DNA of 64,000 nt from Shewanella violacea DSS12 (GCF_000091325.1 NC_014012.1:620001-684000); one strand, 5' to 3'. Shown: positions 9,914 to 18,832, counted from the first letter of the stretch. Made by a program: numbers and translations. The notes: generated by a model from the sequence alone, not told the origin.

Positions 9914-10198
9914 TGCCGTGTACCTATTTAGGTTATTTCACTGTTGGAAAAAGCGGGCGCATATTAACTCAAGCGACCGCGTATTGAAACTGTGATTTAC
10001 ATTAAAACTATCAGTTTATATTCTAACGAGTTATATCTTAACTGGAAAGCGCAATCCTACGAATTGTTTGTGACAGTCATATTACAATTCATCCGATAGA
10101 TGCAATATTGATGAAATATTAATGAAATTTTGATGACAGCTTCTCCGGTGTCAACAAAATACAGATCTAAACCTGAAGACAAAGTGAGCGACTGGCTA

Positions 10199-11701
10199 AT
10201 GAATGCCGAGATAGAACTTAAATTACTTTTTCAATTAGAACAACAACAAACCTTGATTAGCCTGCTTGATAGCTTGCCTAATAGTGAGCAACAAGCTTGC
10301 CGTAAATTGTCGAATGCTTATTTCGATACCCCAGATTTGCAACTGAGACTTTGGGACATGGGTCTTAGGGTTCGAGGTTGCGATGGCAAGCGTGAACAGA
10401 CCATAAAAACAGCAGGAACTGTGATCGGCGGGATCCATTCGCGGCCGGAATACAATCTAGATATAGATCAAGCCGAGCCCGATTTAAATTTATTTCCTTC
10501 AAATATATGGCCTGACGCGGCGAATATTACAGCAGTGCAATCTCAATTGACCTGTTTGTTCGATACGGATTTTGAGCGACGAACCTGGCATATTTATGTG
10601 GATGAGAGCCTGGTTGAAGTTGCCTTAGATATTGGTGAAGTGAGCGTTACCAGAGATGGTGAAACGAAATCTGAGCCGATTTGTGAATTAGAATTTGAGT
10701 TGATGGCTGGTAAGACTGGGGCGTTAATTGAGTTGGGTATCAAGGTCGCCGAAACCATTCCTATGCGCTTAGGCAAGGCAAGTAAGGCTTTTCGAGGTTA
10801 CCGACTAGCGGCCCAATCGAGCCCTTTGAGTTTGGAGGTGCTAGAGTTTATCGCCTTAGAGGCTGGTCAAGACCTCAAGCAGACACTCACCTCTCTTTTA
10901 AGCACAGGCCTGGACCGGTGGCAGCAGCTAGAAGCCATGATATTAGAAACGGATGTTCATAGCCTAGAACAAGTGCCAACTCTTTGCTATCGACTGCGTG
11001 CTTGTATACGACTGCTAAGATGTACCTTAGAGCAGTTTAATCTGCTGAGCGATAGTCTGAACGCTAATTTTGACTCTATAGAGGGCCACTTAAGTTTTGT
11101 GGAGACTGGATTGAGTCTGTCGGAAGTATTGAGTCATAATTGTCAGCTTATTGCTAAGCAGCCGACAAAGGCTAAATTAGCCGAGCAGGCCTTAAGAGCA
11201 CTGCAACAATTATCCATCTCGAGTCTTATGCAGAAGATGTTAGCCGATACCTGCTACGGCAGTCTGCAACTTAGTTTAGTGGATCTCTTGTTTGCAATAA
11301 GAGCCGGGGAGACCCGTGTCGATATTAAAACAGATCTTAAGACCTTTGCCGATCAAATGCAGGAAGCTTCATGGCAGAAAATCTTAGGCTTGATGCCATC
11401 GGAAGCGGACTTAACTAGCTGTGAGTACCAGTCCTTCGCTCGTGCATTAGATGACAGTATATTTGTCGGCGTGGCTTATGGCGAGCTATATACCAGGCAA
11501 AGCAGAGATGCCTTCAGAGCACCTTGGCAAGATTTGGTGTTAGGGATTAGAACCTTGGCTGCCTATCGGCAATTAGCTCACATAAGTAAATCCCTGGATA
11601 TCGATATCTCGGATTGGCTACAGAATAAAGAGGAAAGCTTAGTGTTTGCCATGGAGCACTCGAGACGCTCAGCATTGAGCAATCTGCCATATTGGCGATA
11701 G
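10199..11701 (+). CDS. ygiF: CYTH/CHAD inorganic triphosphatase YgiF-type
   Basis: The N-terminal CYTH domain begins with EIELKL a few residues after the chosen start (MNAEIELKLLF). It continues with NAYFDTPDLQLRLWDMGLRVR, a tunnel of alternating charged residues, and ELEFELMAG. Such enzymes hydrolyse inorganic triphosphate using metal ions. The C-terminal half (from about residue 230) is helical and fits a degenerate CHAD domain. The frame is open further upstream to an ATG at 10130; 10199 is preferred because CYTH proteins start close to the ExExK motif. In E. coli ygiF is directly followed by glnE; here a 7-kb minus-strand cluster lies between them. Confidence 0.85.
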   Translation: MNAEIELKLLFQLEQQQTLISLLDSLPNSEQQACRKLSNAYFDTPDLQLRLWDMGLRVRGCDGKREQTIKTAGTVIGGIHSRPEYNLDIDQAEPDLNLFPSNIWPDAANITAVQSQLTCLFDTDFERRTWHIYVDESLVEVALDIGEVSVTRDGETKSEPICELEFELMAGKTGALIELGIKVAETIPMRLGKASKAFRGYRLAAQSSPLSLEVLEFIALEAGQDLKQTLTSLLSTGLDRWQQLEAMILETDVHSLEQVPTLCYRLRACIRLLRCTLEQFNLLSDSLNANFDSIEGHLSFVETGLSLSEVLSHNCQLIAKQPTKAKLAEQALRALQQLSISSLMQKMLADTCYGSLQLSLVDLLFAIRAGETRVDIKTDLKTFADQMQEASWQKILGLMPSEADLTSCEYQSFARALDDSIFVGVAYGELYTRQSRDAFRAPWQDLVLGIRTLAAYRQLAHISKSLDIDISDWLQNKEESLVFAMEHSRRSALSNLPYWR

Positions 11702-11746
11702 GTTGAACAGACCTTAGACCTTAGAACTTAGACCTAGACCCAGATT

Positions 11747-12553
11747 CTAGGAACTAGGGTCTTCTTTCCCTTCTCGTATCTCTTCACGTAAACTATTTAT
11801 CTCTGCCAACAAGACATTCTGGTTCTGCTCCATGCGGTCGATGGCCATTTTTAGTTCACATTTTATCTCTTCACTCTGGAGTTCGAGTTTTTCAGTCTCA
11901 TCGGGTGCGATAAAGATAGATGCCATATAACCTGAGATAACACCGAAGAAACTGACTCCACAGATGATGACGATTGCACCGATAACATGTCCTGCTGTCG
12001 ATACCGGGTAGAAGTCACCATAGCCTACAGTGGAAATGGTGACTAATGCCCACCAGATAGCGTTTTCTGCCGTATGAATATTTGCATTAGGTACACCAGC
12101 CTCGACGATCAACATCAATACTGAGGAGAAGGTCAGAATAGTCACCATGGCGACCAGCAGGCTAGCTAAGGTAGCTTGTCTGCGCTGTTTTACCATAGGG
12201 ATGATCAGCGAGTGGGTCATACGAATGAGGCGGATCACTCGTAGTATCTGAAACAGGCGGGCTAGTCTCAAGGGTTCTATGGCGGGAATACTGGCAACCA
12301 GATCGATCCAGTTATGTTTAAAATATTGAAGTTTGTTTTCGGCTCTAAACAGATTAAAGAAGAAGTAACTAAGAAAGATCATGCAGATACTGAAATCGAT
12401 TATCAGGAGTAGGCGACGGGTTTCCTCATCGACTTTGGCAAAAGTGAGCACCAGCACCACTATGACAGACAGAAAAGACAGAACCATCATGGCTAACTGA
12501 AAGGGGGTGGGGTGAGTCTCTGTTTCGGGTAACCATCGACTTAAGTTTGCCAT
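11747..12553 (-). CDS. Voltage-gated-type potassium channel
   Basis: A 268-aa inner-membrane protein with about six membrane segments. It has an S4-like helix with regularly spaced arginines (RLARLFQILRVIRLIRM, about residues 100-116), a pore loop with the K+ selectivity filter TVGYGD (about 183-188), and a cytosolic C-terminal tail predicted as coiled coil (about 225-262). This is a Kv/KvAP-like ion channel. It is the last gene of the PspA cluster, separated from the 109-aa gene by a perfect hairpin. A link between membrane potential and the PspA module is an inference from position. Weak ribosome binding site. Confidence 0.88.
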   Translation of the reverse strand: MANLSRWLPETETHPTPFQLAMMVLSFLSVIVVLVLTFAKVDEETRRLLLIIDFSICMIFLSYFFFNLFRAENKLQYFKHNWIDLVASIPAIEPLRLARLFQILRVIRLIRMTHSLIIPMVKQRRQATLASLLVAMVTILTFSSVLMLIVEAGVPNANIHTAENAIWWALVTISTVGYGDFYPVSTAGHVIGAIVIICGVSFFGVISGYMASIFIAPDETEKLELQSEEIKCELKMAIDRMEQNQNVLLAEINSLREEIREGKEDPSS

Positions 12554-12573
12554 TTCACATACATCCGTTTTTC

Positions 12574-12600
12574 ATCCAATCGCTAGATTAGCGATTGGAT
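12574..12600. repeat. Perfect 12-bp inverted repeat, 3-base loop
   Basis: ATCCAATCGCTA-GAT-TAGCGATTGGAT lies between the 109-aa gene and the channel gene. It has no T tract, so it is not a classical terminator; an RNA-processing or stabilising hairpin inside the operon is more likely. Confidence 0.7.
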
Positions 12601-12626
12601 ATTCCATAGGTATCTGACTGAGTGTA

Positions 12627-12956
12627 CTAGTTTTTATCACTAAAGTGGATGAGATCATCCAGTACGCGCTTCTTTATTTCAAGCTGGGACTCAGGAGACA
12701 GGTCATACATCTTGGCTAGTTGCACATAGTCTTCAGGGCTGAGAGACACGGTTAGGCGTGGACGTTTAGGGCGCTTAGTGACTGAGAGCCCTAAGATGGT
12801 ACGGATCTGATCCGAGGGACTGAAACCTGAATCTAGCGCGGCTTTACGGATGGAATACTGAAATTTTTCATCTAAGTCGAACGCCACTTGAGTCGCTTTC
12901 GCCGCTTTCTGGTTTTGTAACCATTGCTCCGGAAGCGAATTCTTTTTCTTAGTCAT
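12627..12956 (-). CDS. 109-aa conserved-looking protein in the PspA cluster, family not recognised
   Basis: A basic, mostly helical 109-aa protein (MTKKKNSLPEQW...). The middle has a motif resembling short DNA-binding or ribbon-helix-helix modules: FQYSIRKAALDSGFSPSDQIR and then RLTVSLSPEDYVQLAKMYDL. No signal peptide or membrane segment. AAGG lies nine bases before the ATG. It sits between the DUF2491 gene and the K+ channel gene on the same strand, bounded on each side by a perfect hairpin (12574-12600, 13009-13038). The repeated '(V)SL(S)PEDY..LAK' type pattern suggests a small regulator, but this is inference only. Confidence 0.7.
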   Translation of the reverse strand: MTKKKNSLPEQWLQNQKAAKATQVAFDLDEKFQYSIRKAALDSGFSPSDQIRTILGLSVTKRPKRPRLTVSLSPEDYVQLAKMYDLSPESQLEIKKRVLDDLIHFSDKN

Positions 12957-13008
12957 TCGGTATTACCTTAAAAAATTAACCTTAACAATTAAACTGTATC
13001 TTGAAACT

Positions 13009-13038
13009 CAGTTCCTAGCTTGTAGAACCTAGGAACTG
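13009..13038. repeat. Perfect 10-bp inverted repeat after the DUF2491 gene
   Basis: CAGTTCCTAG and CTAGGAACTG separated by 10 bases, directly after the stop of the DUF2491 gene (minus strand). No T tract follows. Probably a processing or attenuation hairpin. A related half sequence (CTAGGAACT) recurs at the stop of the channel gene near 11746-11754. Confidence 0.65.
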
Positions 13039-13044
13039 TAGCGC

Positions 13045-13698
13045 TTATTTCCCGGGCCAATAATCTCGAATATCGGCAAGGGGTCGATACAAGGTTAACA
13101 TGACATCGGTATCACCATCTGCATAGACTTCAACATCGACGGCATATTTCTCATCTTCATCAAGTAGATGATAAGATTCGAATTCATCGCCTGTGGCACC
13201 ATCTGCATCCTGGGGCGGCTTCTTACCGCGGAAATCTTCCCGGTGGAAGTAACCAAATTGAGCGAAATTGACCTGGTGGTATTCTTTGCCTAGCCACTGA
13301 GAAAACTCTGAGACTAGTTCGCTCGGTAGTTTTAATGTGGTTAATTGTGCCTGCTCATCTTCTTCGAATATGGCCCCAAACTGATCGAGATCGAAAATAT
13401 GTTCAACCATAGAACGATTGATTTTAATTGAAAAGGCCAGATAAGTTTCATCATCTTCATCGAGAGACAAAAATACTGTGTCATTTCCATGACCCTTGAG
13501 TATCCATTCAGTCTGTTGACTGCGCTGGTATTCATAGGTACTGATGGATTCGACTCTTAACTGCTGGCCTCTAAGCTGTGGCGGCAGGGCGAAGCTATCA
13601 TCCAGAGAGATCATGTCTCCCTTGAGGAGTTTAGAGGGGTGATCTAGCTGACGTTGGGGTGCCTCTTTCTTACCAAAAAGACCTTTTAAAAAACTCAT
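13045..13698 (-). CDS. yjfK: YjfK-type DUF2491 protein
   Basis: A soluble ~217-aa acidic protein. It starts MSFLKGLFGKKEAPQ, with AGGAG five bases before this ATG; an in-frame upstream extension to 13728 has no better signal. Sequence features include PSKLLKGDMISLDDSFALPPQLRG near the N-terminus and many D/E residues later (DEDDETYLAF, DEDEKYAVDVEVYADGDTDVMLTLYRPL). This matches the DUF2491 family of E. coli YjfK, found beside YjfJ (PspA-like) and YjfI. Its biochemical function is unknown. It follows pspA-like yjfJ after a ~200-base gap that holds a hairpin. Confidence 0.82.
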   Translation of the reverse strand: MSFLKGLFGKKEAPQRQLDHPSKLLKGDMISLDDSFALPPQLRGQQLRVESISTYEYQRSQQTEWILKGHGNDTVFLSLDEDDETYLAFSIKINRSMVEHIFDLDQFGAIFEEDEQAQLTTLKLPSELVSEFSQWLGKEYHQVNFAQFGYFHREDFRGKKPPQDADGATGDEFESYHLLDEDEKYAVDVEVYADGDTDVMLTLYRPLADIRDYWPGK

Positions 13699-13812
13699 CA
13701 TCACTCCTGATTGGTTAATATATTTCAACTGGCGCTTCCCCTAGGATAATTTACTGGGAAAACATCTTCGATGGTTAGCCTGCTACAGGCTATTTGTGGC
13801 TTAAGACAAAAG

Positions 13813-13842
13813 AGCGCCTTTCTTTATGAAAAGAAAAGCGCT
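13813..13842 (-). terminator. Hairpin between the PspA-like and DUF2491 genes
   Basis: On the minus strand AGCGCTTTTCTTT and AAAGAAAGGCGCT form a stem with a small loop, followed by CTCTTTTG. It may reduce or end transcription between the two genes. The T tract is short, so read-through is possible. Confidence 0.6.
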
Positions 13843-13901
13843 GCAGTCTTAGTCAAGGCATGAGCGGCTAGTATCTAGCTTCATGTGAAATCTAATTGCG
13901 A

Positions 13902-14588
13902 TTACTTACGTGCCTTGAGGCGTTCCAATACGGCATTCGCGTTGGACTTTTGCTCGCCGATACCAGCTTCAGCTAATTTTGCATGTAGCGACTTATCGCT
14001 GTTCTCATCTTCTAAAGCTTCTGATGCTTTGAGGCGGTCATCAAACTGCTGTTGACGAGCCTTGATACGCTCCAGTGAATCTTTAGCATTTAACAGCTTA
14101 GAGTTACTGCCGGCGAAAGAGTTAGTTATTGACGCCGTAGCCTTCTGTACGCTCTCTGTGGTCTTAACCATAGTGAGTTGACGCTGGTAGTCGGTTAACT
14201 GACGTTCAGTCTTACGTACTAAGTCCTTAAGACGTGCAGCATGAGCACTGAAGCTGTCGTTAGCGGACTGCTGCTCTAAAAGCTCTTGATCGAGTTGAGC
14301 TATCTTCTCGGCAACTTCTAAGGCAAGGGTTTCATTGTCTTGTTCTAAAGCTTGAGTCGCAAAACCTTCATGCTCTGTGACTGAACGCTTCAAGCGGTCG
14401 ATTTCACGGCTGGCTTGCATCTCTTTGGCCATAACATCAGTCAGTTCACGCTTAGCCTTGGTTAAGTGCTTCTCTGCATCACGGATCTCCTGTTCGAAGA
14501 TACGGGTCGAGTTTGCATCGACTATGGTCTGACCAACTTCGGTAGCGCCGCCACGAAAAGCGGTTAAAATCTTGTTTAGTATGCCCAT
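13902..14588 (-). CDS. yjfJ: PspA/IM30 family membrane-remodelling protein (YjfJ-type)
   Basis: A 228-aa protein, nearly all coiled coil, starting MGILNKILTAFRGGATEVG (amphipathic N-terminal helix). It continues with DANSTRIFEQEIRDAEKHLTKAKRELTDVMAKE, matching the PspA/IM30 family (ESCRT-III-like). These proteins bind stressed inner membranes and form rods and rings. It lacks the short C-terminal tail typical of E. coli PspA and matches the YjfJ branch. AGGAG lies seven bases before the ATG. Upstream is DUF2170 (yjfI), downstream DUF2491 (yjfK): the conserved yjfIJK order. No pspF/pspBC genes are present, so control differs from the classical Psp response. Confidence 0.92.
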   Translation of the reverse strand: MGILNKILTAFRGGATEVGQTIVDANSTRIFEQEIRDAEKHLTKAKRELTDVMAKEMQASREIDRLKRSVTEHEGFATQALEQDNETLALEVAEKIAQLDQELLEQQSANDSFSAHAARLKDLVRKTERQLTDYQRQLTMVKTTESVQKATASITNSFAGSNSKLLNAKDSLERIKARQQQFDDRLKASEALEDENSDKSLHAKLAEAGIGEQKSNANAVLERLKARK

Positions 14589-14671
14589 GATGTGGCTCCT
14601 TTAATTATGTAATCACACTGACTTCAACTTGTGCCATTACTTAAAAATTCAGTTAATTAACTAGATAAAAA

Positions 14672-15085
14672 TTACTTGAGGAAGTCGCTCATCTCATCGA
14701 TGACTTCCAGGCAGTTATCAGATAGAACTGAGAGTTCCTGTTCGATCTCCTGCATATCCGAGTGCACCGACAGCGCACCATAAACAACGTATTTGTCATC
14801 TACTTTTGCGAAGGATGACAATGGCATCGGGATGTTAAGCTCTAACATGGTTTCAAACATCGCCATGCGAGTTTCCTGTTTGACTTCGTCTTCACCCCAA
14901 AGGTAACTGATACAGAGAACCTGGTTTTCCGTTACCGATACAAATACGGGTATCTCTTCACGACCTACGATATTGACCTGCAATACTTCGACTTCACCAT
15001 CGATTGGGTAGCAATCGAATTGAAGGCCTGTGTGACTCTTGTCACAAAGATCATTGAGGTGGTTAGCAATATTGTGGATATTCAT
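14672..15085 (-). CDS. yjfI: YjfI-type DUF2170 protein
   Basis: An acidic ~137-aa cytosolic protein (MNIHNIANHLNDLCDKS...). It contains EVLQVNIVGREEIPVFVSV and NIPMPLSSFAKVDDKYVVYGAL, features of DUF2170 (E. coli YjfI), which is found almost always beside PspA-like YjfJ. The ORF is open further upstream to 15103, but AGAGGA six bases before 15085 supports this start. The upstream ATG overlaps a palindromic operator-like site. Function unknown. Likely first gene of a yjfI-yjfJ transcript with its own promoter in 15086-15145. Confidence 0.85.
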   Translation of the reverse strand: MNIHNIANHLNDLCDKSHTGLQFDCYPIDGEVEVLQVNIVGREEIPVFVSVTENQVLCISYLWGEDEVKQETRMAMFETMLELNIPMPLSSFAKVDDKYVVYGALSVHSDMQEIEQELSVLSDNCLEVIDEMSDFLK

Positions 15086-15098
15086 ATTTGTCCTCTTT

Positions 15099-15145
15099 GA
15101 CATATTATGTCTGCGGTTAAAGATAGCACTGCGACATAATATGTC
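15099..15145. promoter_or_regulatory. Pair of GACATAwTATGTC operator-like palindromes before yjfI
   Basis: Two perfect 13-bp inverted repeats, GACATATTATGTC at 15099-15111 and GACATAATATGTC at 15133-15145, centres 34 bp apart. They lie just upstream of the DUF2170 start; the second overlaps the stop of the preceding gene. The same palindrome occurs before the first gene of the cluster (19056-19068). Likely binding sites of one regulator. Confidence 0.7.
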
Positions 15146-16892
15146 AAGTGCTATTTTTGAAAAAAATCATAACTCCCTGGTTTTCATCCCAGGCCTGCTG
15201 GTGATACTGGTATAACTGCATCGAGCCAATTCTGTTGGCTTGAATCTTGTCTATATCTTTATAGAAATTCCCCGGGAATTCGAAGGCGCCCTTGATAAGC
15301 CCAGGCGTCAACCAGTCATCTGTTATGGACAGCTGTTTGATATTACTCAGTCTTGCCTTGGCATTCTTGCCCGATGCAGTGGCTATGCTCCAGCCCCACT
15401 CGCCGAAACTCGGTACATTGTGGTGGTACTGGCTAACATCGAAGCCCGCAAGTGCTAAGGTTTTTCCAACAGAAATAAAGGCCTTAGGTGCATGATAGGG
15501 GGATGTCGACTGTACTGTTAGGGCGCCGTCGGCACTCAAGAGTTCTTTTAATTTCTTATAAAAAAGATCTGAGTATAGCTTGTTGAGATCCGGATGGCTG
15601 GGGTCCGGTAGGTCGACTATGATGACATCATATTTTTCGCCTTTCTTCAGTAGTTTATCTACGCCATTGAAGGCGTCGTCCACCAAGACTTCGACCCTAG
15701 GGTCGTTGAGGGAATCACCATTGAGTTTGAGCAAGGTTTGGCTCAAACGCTTCGGCATATCGGCGTCGTGAGAGGTGAACAGGGCTAGCAGATCTTTATC
15801 GAGATCCATCAAGGTGACGTGTTTAGGCTGCCACTTCAAAACCTGTTTTAGCCCTAATCCATCGCCGCCGCCTATGATCAACACCTTGTCATGGCGAGCT
15901 GCCGCTTCCATGGTCGGATGGACCAGAAATGCATGATAGATATGCTCGTCAATACTGGAGAATTGTAACCTGCCATTGATATACAGAGAATAGACAGGAT
16001 CTATGCCACTGCCTCTGAGCCTCTCGGTAAAGGTGAGCTGCTGAAAACGGGTCGATTTGGCATAGATAACCTGATCTTTATAGAGCAAATTATTGAAATT
16101 TTGCTCCCAGCCGGGACCGTGCCAGGCCAACAGAAGTAAGATACCCGATGCGATAAAATGGCCAACCAGCAAGACTTTGACGAACTTGATGCGATCCCAG
16201 AAGCGCCAGATGAAGATAAAGCCTGCCAATAAGTTAAAGCTGGCAGTCAAGGCAGCCGCAAGCTGAATATCTATGGCTAGCATAAAGGTCACCCAGATGG
16301 CGGCTCCTATACCTGCACCTATGTAGTCGGCGCCATAAATGGTGCCGGCATTATGCATCAAATGCTCATCACATAGAGACTGGCGCACACGAGCTATGAG
16401 GGGGATCTCCATGCCAATCATCAAGCCGAGTAATATGCCCCAGAAATAAGGTAAATACTCACTCAGATGCTGTAGTAGGCCGATGAAACCACCTTCGGGG
16501 AGTTGATCTGGTGGTAAGCCTAATGTGCTAGCTATGATCAGAGGTAGCTGTTGACCGAAGCCGATAACGGCAGCTGTGATCAAGATGGCCAGTGAGCCAC
16601 ACAGGGCAACGCTGAGTTCGAGTACGGCAAAACCTGTGTAGGCACAGCGTATCTTTCTGGCAGCGAATGCCCCGACTCCCATGGAGACGATCATCAGGCC
16701 TATCATGGTATAGATGGCGGCCTCTAAGGCTCCTAGGATTCGACCGGCATAATGAGAGAGTAGATATTCATAAATTAAACCACAGCCAGCGAGTACGGCC
16801 ATGATGCCTAGCAATAAGGTATCGTCGAACCAGCTGAGTTTTCTTTCTTGGTTTGTCGAGCCGGTATTAAGCGCTGATTCAGTCACTTGCAT
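15144..16892 (-). CDS. Membrane-anchored spermidine synthase-like protein
   Basis: 582 aa: an N-terminal half with about seven to eight membrane segments (residues ~25-250), then a spermidine-synthase-type Rossmann methyltransferase-fold domain (about 270-540). The latter has the nucleotide-binding loop LIIGGGDGLGLK, the acidic residue in TLMDLDKDLL, and DVIIVDLPDPSHP, which holds the catalytic Asp of aminopropyltransferases. So aminopropyl transfer from decarboxylated S-adenosylmethionine is plausible, but the true substrate is unknown; no speD-like gene is nearby. Such fused membrane versions are known from PspA/DUF350/DUF2170 neighbourhoods. It follows DUF350 by 67 bases and overlaps the operator before yjfI. 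Confidence 0.86.
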   Translation of the reverse strand: MQVTESALNTGSTNQERKLSWFDDTLLLGIMAVLAGCGLIYEYLLSHYAGRILGALEAAIYTMIGLMIVSMGVGAFAARKIRCAYTGFAVLELSVALCGSLAILITAAVIGFGQQLPLIIASTLGLPPDQLPEGGFIGLLQHLSEYLPYFWGILLGLMIGMEIPLIARVRQSLCDEHLMHNAGTIYGADYIGAGIGAAIWVTFMLAIDIQLAAALTASFNLLAGFIFIWRFWDRIKFVKVLLVGHFIASGILLLLAWHGPGWEQNFNNLLYKDQVIYAKSTRFQQLTFTERLRGSGIDPVYSLYINGRLQFSSIDEHIYHAFLVHPTMEAAARHDKVLIIGGGDGLGLKQVLKWQPKHVTLMDLDKDLLALFTSHDADMPKRLSQTLLKLNGDSLNDPRVEVLVDDAFNGVDKLLKKGEKYDVIIVDLPDPSHPDLNKLYSDLFYKKLKELLSADGALTVQSTSPYHAPKAFISVGKTLALAGFDVSQYHHNVPSFGEWGWSIATASGKNAKARLSNIKQLSITDDWLTPGLIKGAFEFPGNFYKDIDKIQANRIGSMQLYQYHQQAWDENQGVMIFFKNST

Positions 16893-16959
16893 CTCTTGCG
16901 TTAAGGAAAATAAAACGGCTAATCAGATGATTAACCGTATTTTGGGAACGTTAATTAAT

Positions 16960-17859
16960 TTAATACATCAAGCTGGTAAGTATGAGAGCCACGGCGACAC
17001 TGATGGCTAACTCTACGGTAGCTATACCTATGTTGTGTTGCTGTTCCACTTCCTGGGCCAAGTTAATGTTAGAAAGTACTAACTTCTTCACTATCTTTAT
17101 CAGCACAGTGAGTGCTACTAACATGATGACCGAGAAGATTAGCCAACCTATCAGGTTTGCTATGTAGGCCTGTGGGTTATAGATAATGAAATGACTCGCG
17201 GCGTTGAAGCTCAGTGCCATGGCAAGCATATATCCGCTATGACGAATCGCCACGGCAGTATGACCCTGAACTAGGGCATCTTGCATGGAAGCATCTTGGT
17301 TACGTTTGGCATATCTGTGCTCACGAAAACGTGTCAGTAGTACTAACATGAGTTGAGAAATGGCGAAGGCACTGAAGATGGCGATGAAGGTATCGACAGT
17401 CAGATCTTCGGCCCAGATAAGTACAGAGCGGATGATAATCGCCGTGGCTATCGCAGCGCAGGCATCGACGATGGCAACTGAGATATTGCCTTTAAGGATC
17501 TGTTCACCCTTATTGAACTCATTGAGTGCGATCTTATCGTGAAGATATCGACCTAACTTGATCAGTATCAGACCAAATAAACCGTAGGCACTCATGCCTA
17601 TTGCTTCGGCAGCATAAGAGCTGGCAGCCTCACCCGAGATGGCTCCGGTAAGCACAATACCAAGGCCCGCTATGGCGCCAGCAGTGCTGATGCCGAAGGC
17701 AAAGTTATCTCTTTCTGCCAGTTCGACTCGACTATCGACCTTAGCCGTCCAGCCTTGAAGATAACGCATCAAGGTAAGCAGAATAATGGCGATAGTCAGA
17801 TCGATCACTAATATGATCGCCAGATCCGTTGTTATGCCAAAGTGTTGAAATATTGTCAT
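16960..17859 (-). CDS. DUF350 membrane protein (YjfL-type, duplicated)
   Basis: A 299-aa inner-membrane protein with about eight hydrophobic helices. The DUF350 unit appears twice: FAFGISTAGAIAGLGIVLTGAI (about residues 52-73) in the first half, and a second repeat around residues 150-290 ending VELAISVAVALILTSLMY. E. coli YjfL is about half this size, so this is the two-unit form. AAGGAA lies before the ATG. It is the second gene of the cluster, 13 bases after the lipoprotein stop. Function unknown; DUF350 is a regular partner of PspA-like and spermidine-synthase-like genes. Confidence 0.83.
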   Translation of the reverse strand: MTIFQHFGITTDLAIILVIDLTIAIILLTLMRYLQGWTAKVDSRVELAERDNFAFGISTAGAIAGLGIVLTGAISGEAASSYAAEAIGMSAYGLFGLILIKLGRYLHDKIALNEFNKGEQILKGNISVAIVDACAAIATAIIIRSVLIWAEDLTVDTFIAIFSAFAISQLMLVLLTRFREHRYAKRNQDASMQDALVQGHTAVAIRHSGYMLAMALSFNAASHFIIYNPQAYIANLIGWLIFSVIMLVALTVLIKIVKKLVLSNINLAQEVEQQHNIGIATVELAISVAVALILTSLMY

Positions 17860-17872
17860 GTGATTTCCTTAC

Positions 17873-18832
17873 CTATTTGCCTCGGCGTACACCGCGAGTC
17901 GTGCGACTGTTAGAATTGCGGAAGTTACTGTTCTTAGAGTAATTAGAACGGAACTTACTGCTACTTTTACTGCGAGTGCCTGTGGTGCTCGCCTTAGGTG
18001 TACTTGTGCTTTGTCTCGATAGGCTGGTAGAGCCTGAGCGTGACTTAGCATAGGGGCTATCGAACTTCTTCCCTTGTGAGCTGAATTGTTTCTTGGTGCG
18101 CTCGAAGGTCTTATTCTGTGCGCTGGCTTGTTTGGGGGAGGTATAGCGGGAACGCCCCACATCGTTGTAATAGCTGTAGTTTCTTCGACCTGACCAACGA
18201 TCGTAGCCGATAGGTCCGCGCATCACGTTGGAGAACATGGAATACATACCGTACCAGGCCCAGAAGGACGTGCCGCTAGAACCTGTTTGCCAGCTGCCAT
18301 AACCTGGGTTACCCACAAGTTGACTACCAGCACCGAAATTATCGGCTCCGTTAGCCAGGGCTGAGGCCTCACGGCTAATGGAGTTCACTCTGGCTAGGGC
18401 GCCATCAGACATGTCGGCGACCACATTGAGAGGATCTGAGATCATATCGTTATACAGGCTAGGATCGGCGGCATAATAGACATTTTCAGCTTCGGACAAC
18501 TGCTGATCGAGATCCACATACTTGCTGGCGTTACCGAGATCTCGATATCGACTCATCAAAGAGGTGTACATGGGGCCCTTGGTGGTCGCATCTTTGGCGA
18601 GTTCACCAAATAGTGGTGCCATTTCCGGTTTCTGCTGCTGCATAATACTCGTGTACTGCTTGAGTAACATTGCATTACGGATCTGGCCGTCATTGAGCAT
18701 CTGGCCCAAGGTATCGATTCTCTGGCCGGCGAGTTGCTGAAATTGAGCAATCTTGTCGGGTCTGTCATCGCCACAACCAACTAAGGTGAATAGCAATGTA
18801 ACAGTGAGAATACGCATAAGCATTGCTGCCAT
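17873..18832 (-). CDS. Lipoprotein with Ser/Arg-rich tail, first gene of the PspA cluster
   Basis: About 319 aa. The start MAAMLMRILTVTLLF is supported by GGAG five bases upstream; the frame runs further to 18889. A lipobox (TLVGC) gives a lipidated cysteine about residue 20. Then comes a helical domain (residues ~20-160), an aromatic/glycine stretch (NPGYGSWQ, SFWAWYGMYSMFS) and a ~110-residue low-complexity tail rich in S, R, K and T, very basic, ending TTRGVRRGK. The family is not recognised; E. coli has YjfM (DUF1190) at a similar position, but the resemblance is only in layout. The basic tail could touch peptidoglycan, lipopolysaccharide or nucleic acid. Confidence 0.75.
   Translation of the reverse strand: MAAMLMRILTVTLLFTLVGCGDDRPDKIAQFQQLAGQRIDTLGQMLNDGQIRNAMLLKQYTSIMQQQKPEMAPLFGELAKDATTKGPMYTSLMSRYRDLGNASKYVDLDQQLSEAENVYYAADPSLYNDMISDPLNVVADMSDGALARVNSISREASALANGADNFGAGSQLVGNPGYGSWQTGSSGTSFWAWYGMYSMFSNVMRGPIGYDRWSGRRNYSYYNDVGRSRYTSPKQASAQNKTFERTKKQFSSQGKKFDSPYAKSRSGSTSLSRQSTSTPKASTTGTRSKSSSKFRSNYSKNSNFRNSNSRTTRGVRRGK

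Noticed and set aside
10070..10095. Possible PhoB box in the DUF47-ygiF gap
   Set aside because: Only one of two half repeats fits (AGTCATATTAC, then ATTCATCC); too weak, and far from the DUF47 start.
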